A stretch of 9,679 nt of DNA from Desulfobulbaceae bacterium. Lineage in GTDB: Bacteria > Desulfobacterota > Desulfobulbia > Desulfobulbales > Desulfobulbaceae. Below are positions 6,482 to 9,679 of the stretch, one piece after another; position 1 is the stretch's first letter; every line of letters begins with the position of its first letter. A program made the translations under genes and the position numbers. The notes below the pieces were generated by a model. It was not told the DNA's origin. It did no database searches and saw only the letters and a list, made by a program, of their open reading frames with translations. The stretch spans positions 1-9,679 of the forward strand of contig JALVAI010000172.1 of NCBI GenBank assembly GCA_027011235.1. Reading direction: 5' to 3'.

Positions 6482-7531
6482 ATGAAAGGAGAGATTGCCT
6501 TGGCCCTGTATTCCGGCGGACTTGATTCCATCCTGGCCTGCAGAATTATCCAGGCCCAGGGGATAGAGGTCAGGGCGTTGAAATTTGTCACCCCTTTTTT
6601 TGACCATCATCTGCTCGCTGTCCGGGATGCATATTGCGCGGAAGTTCGTCAAAAATACGGCTTTGATGTCCACCTGGTCGATCTCAGCGAGGGGTATATC
6701 GATCTGCTGCAAAATCCGGCCCACGGCTTTGGCAAGAATTTCAATCCCTGTATCGACTGCAAGATTCTGATGCTGACCAGGGCCCGGCAGCTCCTCGACC
6801 ATTACCAGGCCTCTTTTCTTATCACCGGGGAGGTGCTGGGGCAGCGGCCCATGTCCCAACGCCGGGACACGCTCAGGGTCATTGAACGTGATTCCGGCTG
6901 CGAGGACATTCTTCTTCGACCGCTGTGCGCCAAACGTTTGCCGCCCACCTTGCCGGAACGCGCAGGCTGGGTCGACCGTGACCGGTTGTACGGGTTTACC
7001 GGCCGGGGACGCAGGCCGCAGCTTGATCTGGCCCGCGAGTTCGATATAACCGATTTTCCGGCCCCGGCCGGGGGCTGTGTCCTGACCGATCCCAATCTGG
7101 CCGATCGCATCAAACGTTTTTATGCAGGCCTGTTCATGCTTGAACCCGGGCAGTTTCAAGTAAATGACTTTCGTCTTCTGCTGGTGGGACGGCAGTTTCG
7201 TCTTCCCGGGGGGCATTGGCTTGTTCTTGGCCGCAATAAGCGGGAAAATGAGCAGATCCGGGCCATGGCCGGCGCCGATGACTGGCTGCTGTACATGGAG
7301 ACACGGCCCGGACCGACCGCTCTTTTGCGTAGGGCCGGACAACTGCTGCCGGCAACCGCAGGCAGGGATGAAGTAGTCACCCTTGCCGCAGGTCTGGTCG
7401 TCCGGTATGGAAAAAAGACAGGAGATCGGCGTATTGCCGGGGATGTACTCCTTGAGCAGGCCGATGACCGGAGACTTTTGCCCCTGGTTGCTCCCCTTGA
7501 GGATACGGTATTTCAGCCATGGATTGTCTGA
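6482..7531 (+). CDS. Thiouridylase-like PP-loop ATPase fused to an NFACT-R (DUF814) domain
   Basis: 349 residues from ATG 6482, chosen because MKGEIALALYSGGLDS is the family N-terminus; an upstream TTG in frame adds only unconserved residues. The N-terminal half is an adenylating PP-loop domain (SGGLDS at 11-16) of the MnmA/ThiI type. NPCIDC puts Cys90 where MnmA has its catalytic cysteine, with Cys93 beside it. Then come ITGEVLGQRPMSQ (about 114-126) and APAGGCVLTDP with Cys199. By analogy it activates a tRNA uridine or another carbonyl and transfers sulfur. The C-terminal part (about 221-312) resembles NFACT-R/DUF814: RQFRLPGGHWLVLGRNKRE, ADDWLLYME and RPGP, as in Rqc2/FbpA-type proteins that contact tRNA and rRNA. 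The gene follows recN by 19 nt and its stop overlaps the next start. Domain calls are firm; the substrate is not known. Confidence 0.85.
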   Translation: MKGEIALALYSGGLDSILACRIIQAQGIEVRALKFVTPFFDHHLLAVRDAYCAEVRQKYGFDVHLVDLSEGYIDLLQNPAHGFGKNFNPCIDCKILMLTRARQLLDHYQASFLITGEVLGQRPMSQRRDTLRVIERDSGCEDILLRPLCAKRLPPTLPERAGWVDRDRLYGFTGRGRRPQLDLAREFDITDFPAPAGGCVLTDPNLADRIKRFYAGLFMLEPGQFQVNDFRLLLVGRQFRLPGGHWLVLGRNKRENEQIRAMAGADDWLLYMETRPGPTALLRRAGQLLPATAGRDEVVTLAAGLVVRYGKKTGDRRIAGDVLLEQADDRRLLPLVAPLEDTVFQPWIV

Positions 7532-8334
7532 TGGGACTGCAGGCAAAGGATCGTCACCGGCTGGTGGAATTTATTTTCCAGCGGCAAAAGGAAGATGGCG
7601 CCTTTGCCGCCTGTCCAAGTCTTCCGGCAACCGTTGCCGACACCTATTACGCCCTCAGCATGCTGAAGATGCTGGATAATTGTTACGGCAACCAGGCTCT
7701 CTTTTCCCGGATCAATGGCGAAAAAATTCAAATCTTTGTCCGTGCCCATGTCCCAATCCGCCACAGCCTTCCCCTGCGGGTTCGATTCTTTCTCCATGAA
7801 ATTTTCCGGATGGTCACCAAAGACCTGGCGGCGGACGGGGAGGCCTTGTTCTATGTCGATCCCTGTGATGACCTTGATGTCGGCAAGAGACTTAGCTACG
7901 AAAATTATTATTATGTCGGGCAACTGGCAGGAGATTTTCAGAAAAGTTTTCAGGTCCCGGATTTCCATCTTGCCGACTGCACCAGCAGGGATGTCTATTT
8001 TTATCTCCTTTCATTTGCAGAGGATGCGAAGAAACGGGCCGCCGAGATTGGTGACTGGCTAAAGAGATGTCAAAACCATGATGGCGGGTTCGGCTTTTTT
8101 CCGGGAACGACCTCCTATATTGAATATTCCGATTACTGCCTGTCGGCCCTGTCCAGTATGGGGCAACCACCTCTGCGTGTCCAACAGGCGGGCCAATATA
8201 TCCTTGCCTGCAGGACTGGAAGCGGTGGATTTTCCCGCAGCACAAAGGCGGCCCCTTTTCTTGACGCATCCTGTCATGCCCTGCATGGGTTGTCGTGTTT
8301 GCAGCACCTTGTGACCGGCCGATTGCGGCCCTGA
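7519..8334 (+). CDS. Small prenyltransferase/terpene-cyclase-like alpha-alpha toroid protein
   Basis: 271 residues with no signal peptide. Three helical-hairpin repeats with the Gln/Cys-x(4-5)-GG/GA-F signature of the protein prenyltransferase beta / squalene cyclase fold are visible. They lie at about 19-49 (FQRQKEDGAFA then ADTYYALSML), 180-215 (LKRCQNHDGGFGFF then YSDYCLSALSSMG) and 227-262 (ILACRTGSGGFSRS then DASCHALHGLSCL). The protein is shorter than true beta subunits (about 330 residues or more). The zinc-ligand Asp-x-Cys motif is not in register, although His255 aligns with the ligand His. It may therefore be a non-catalytic or altered relative. The start at 7519 overlaps the PP-loop gene by 13 nt; an alternative ATG at 7531 overlaps its stop by 1 nt. 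Either way translation is probably coupled. The fold is likely; the function is unknown. Confidence 0.75.
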   Translation: MDCLMGLQAKDRHRLVEFIFQRQKEDGAFAACPSLPATVADTYYALSMLKMLDNCYGNQALFSRINGEKIQIFVRAHVPIRHSLPLRVRFFLHEIFRMVTKDLAADGEALFYVDPCDDLDVGKRLSYENYYYVGQLAGDFQKSFQVPDFHLADCTSRDVYFYLLSFAEDAKKRAAEIGDWLKRCQNHDGGFGFFPGTTSYIEYSDYCLSALSSMGQPPLRVQQAGQYILACRTGSGGFSRSTKAAPFLDASCHALHGLSCLQHLVTGRLRP

Positions 8335-8380
8335 TGTGCTTTCTGGATGGGTAAATCTGGTCAAATCGGCCAGGAACTGT

Positions 8381-9280
8381 TCAAGGTTTTGTCAAGAGAA
8401 GTAACCAGGGCAGGCCGATGTTTTTGGGGGTAAAGCGGGCGCTTGGGACAAAACCCCTGATAAAATCCACAAATGCCGAAGTTCGGGTATAAACGCCATA
8501 ATAGCCATTGAAAATATCGCACCGTGTGCCATAGGAGACCAAGCCGACATGCACCCATTCCCCGTCGATAGTGGTCACCACTGGCCCGCCGGAGTCACCG
8601 TTGCAGGCATCCTTGCCTTCATAATATCCGGCACATATCTGTGAAGATGTCAGGGAGACTTGGTAAATATTCTCGCATGTGTTCTTGTCAACCACCGGCA
8701 GGTCGACCTGGCGCAGTTTTTCAGGATAATAAAAGCCTGAAGGTCCGTCTGCCCAGCCCCATCCCAGGGCGGTGATGGTTACACCCATCAGGTCCGCGGG
8801 GATCTCTTCCCGGGAACTGCCGGAAAAGAGTGTTATCGTTGGCCCACCGGAAGGTTGTTGCAGCTCAAGCAGAGCAATATCATTGGTCAGGGTGGTCGTG
8901 TTGTAGCCGGGATGCATATGAATACCCCGGACCTTGATCCTCGGGCCGGTGAAGGATTTCAGATCATAGATGCCGACTGCAGCCTCGATGTCGGCGGCGC
9001 TTTTGCCGTCGACACAGTGGGCCGCGGTCAGGACCCAGGAGTCGTCGATGAGTACCCCGCTGCAGTACTGGGCCTGGTAGGTATCTGGCTGGCTTGAGAT
9101 AAGGAGGGCGACCATCCAGGGCCAATCCCCTGGTTTTGACTCGCTGCCACCCAGTATCTTGGCTGTAATTGCCGGTGACTCTGTTGTTTGCCGGTTAAGG
9201 TCGTCGGCAAGAACTCCATGCGGGAGGAGGACAAGGAGAAGGACCAGCAGGAGTTTGTGATGTGAAAAGATAGTTGTCAT
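8381..9280 (-). CDS. Secreted trypsin-like serine protease (S1A family)
   Basis: 299 residues from ATG 9278-9280, chosen because a clear signal peptide follows (Leu/Val-rich core at 10-20, cleavage probably after VLA25). An upstream in-frame extension to 9391 would bury that signal. The mature enzyme begins with an activation site K41-ILGG, the bacterial counterpart of trypsinogen IVGG. The triad is H88 (LTAAHC), D134 (NDIALLEL) and S230 (GDSGGP). D224 lies six before the serine, at the S1 pocket position, and predicts cleavage after Arg/Lys. Six cysteines (73/89, 202/216, 226/254) match the three conserved disulfides. The protein ends in a short hydrophobic tail (GLPWLLLLTKP). It is likely exported by Sec and perhaps released by the secretion machine encoded at the left of the window. 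No Shine-Dalgarno sequence is visible before the start. It is convergent with the toroid gene. Confidence 0.93.
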   Translation of the reverse strand: MTTIFSHHKLLLVLLLVLLPHGVLADDLNRQTTESPAITAKILGGSESKPGDWPWMVALLISSQPDTYQAQYCSGVLIDDSWVLTAAHCVDGKSAADIEAAVGIYDLKSFTGPRIKVRGIHMHPGYNTTTLTNDIALLELQQPSGGPTITLFSGSSREEIPADLMGVTITALGWGWADGPSGFYYPEKLRQVDLPVVDKNTCENIYQVSLTSSQICAGYYEGKDACNGDSGGPVVTTIDGEWVHVGLVSYGTRCDIFNGYYGVYTRTSAFVDFIRGFVPSARFTPKNIGLPWLLLLTKP

Positions 9281-9472
9281 TGTGAAAGGGGTGTGCCGGT
9301 ATGTATGAGGTATTGTTTGTAGCATCCGGTGAAATAATTGCACGGGACGCTTGAAGGGACAGTAACTGTTCTTTTTTCCGGAGTGCATCATGAAGGATGC
9401 GTGCCGGCAAGCAAGGCTGGAGCCGGAACTGGATAATATTCATGAAACAGTGTAGCGGGTATCCCGGAAAAT

Positions 9473-9500
9473 AGCAAATTTGCTGTCTTTGCCAAGACAG
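9473..9500 (-). terminator. Hairpin and palindrome after the thioredoxin-like gene
   Basis: CTGTCTT (9483-9489) pairs perfectly with AAGACAG (9494-9500) around a TGCC loop. It directly adjoins a 12-bp perfect palindrome AGCAAATTTGCT (9473-9484). Read on the minus strand, the hairpin lies 37 nt past the thioredoxin-like stop and is followed by an A/T-rich stretch, so it may end that transcript. The T-run is interrupted, hence the low confidence. The rest of the 257-bp gap up to the protease start (9281-9537) shows no gene. Confidence 0.3.
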
Positions 9501-9537
9501 AAGGCGCTGCCGCAGGGGATGGCGACAATAGGGATAT

Positions 9538-9679
9538 TTATACCTTGAGCGCGCGTATCCACTGTTCTATTTGCGCCCTGGTGGGAAGTAGACCACAGCT
9601 TTTGAGTTCATTGTTTATCATCAGGGCTGGAGTCTGGATAATACCTGCCCGACCGATCTCGTCCGGGTCATGGATCTGC
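9538..9679 (-). CDS. Small thioredoxin-like protein, C-terminal end (partial)
   Basis: The minus strand reads in from the right edge with 46 residues and a TAA stop at 9538-9540. The visible part, IHDPDEIGRAGIIQTPALMINNELKSCG then LPTRAQIEQWIRALK, matches the second half of the compact thioredoxin-like family (thioredoxin_3; small redox-active disulfide proteins). It includes the cis-proline element TPAL, the following beta-hairpin (MINNEL) and the closing helix. The catalytic CxxC would lie in the missing N-terminal half beyond the window. A thiol-disulfide exchange role is inferred from the family. The fragment is short but the order of elements is convincing. Confidence 0.75.
   Translation of the reverse strand, partial: QIHDPDEIGRAGIIQTPALMINNELKSCGLLPTRAQIEQWIRALKV

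Noticed and set aside
6338..7546. A 402-codon open frame on the minus strand antisense to the PP-loop gene
   Set aside because: Its product is low-complexity and unlike any family, while the plus-strand frame holds clear PP-loop and NFACT-R motifs; long antisense frames are common at this base composition.

Overview
The window looks like chromosomal DNA from a Gram-negative, probably anaerobic bacterium. I place it tentatively in the Desulfobacterota (former Deltaproteobacteria). The reasons are a secretin-type envelope system, a Cys-rich DtxR/MntR-type regulator, a small redox selenoprotein read through an in-frame UGA, a thiouridylase/NFACT-R fusion, and the end of a small thioredoxin-like gene. 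No rRNA, tRNA, CRISPR array or insertion sequence was seen. Codon use is fairly uniform, so this is mostly ordinary chromosome with a few unusual genes rather than an island.

Left part (1-3510): the end of a secretin with an added C-terminal TPR tail is followed 12 nt later by a GspE/PilB-type ATPase. A GspF/PilC-type inner-membrane platform protein lies convergently on the minus strand. These are three core parts of a type II secretion or type IV/MSHA-type pilus machine. Their split over two strands departs from the usual colinear order.

Middle (3511-4776): a 74-residue SelW/Rdx-family selenoprotein gene (3715-3939) carries a Cys-Gly-Gln-Sec motif. A short hairpin sits downstream of the UGA where a bacterial SECIS element is expected. 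Conventional gene calling would miss this gene or call only its end. Convergent to it is a metal-dependent DtxR/MntR-type repressor. The 312-bp gap between the repressor and recN contains an 11-bp perfect inverted repeat and a strong hairpin with a T-run. Together these could be a small RNA or a structured leader.

Right part (4777-9679): recN (DNA repair) is followed by a thiouridylase-like PP-loop protein fused to an NFACT-R (DUF814) domain. That gene overlaps a gene for a small prenyltransferase-like alpha-alpha toroid protein. The last two look translationally coupled and may form an undescribed RNA- or small-molecule-modification pair. A secreted trypsin-like protease, a plausible client of the secretion system, and the C-terminal end of a thioredoxin-like protein lie on the minus strand.

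The strongest points for follow-up are the selenoprotein, the PP-loop/NFACT-R plus toroid pair, and the structured intergenic element upstream of recN.
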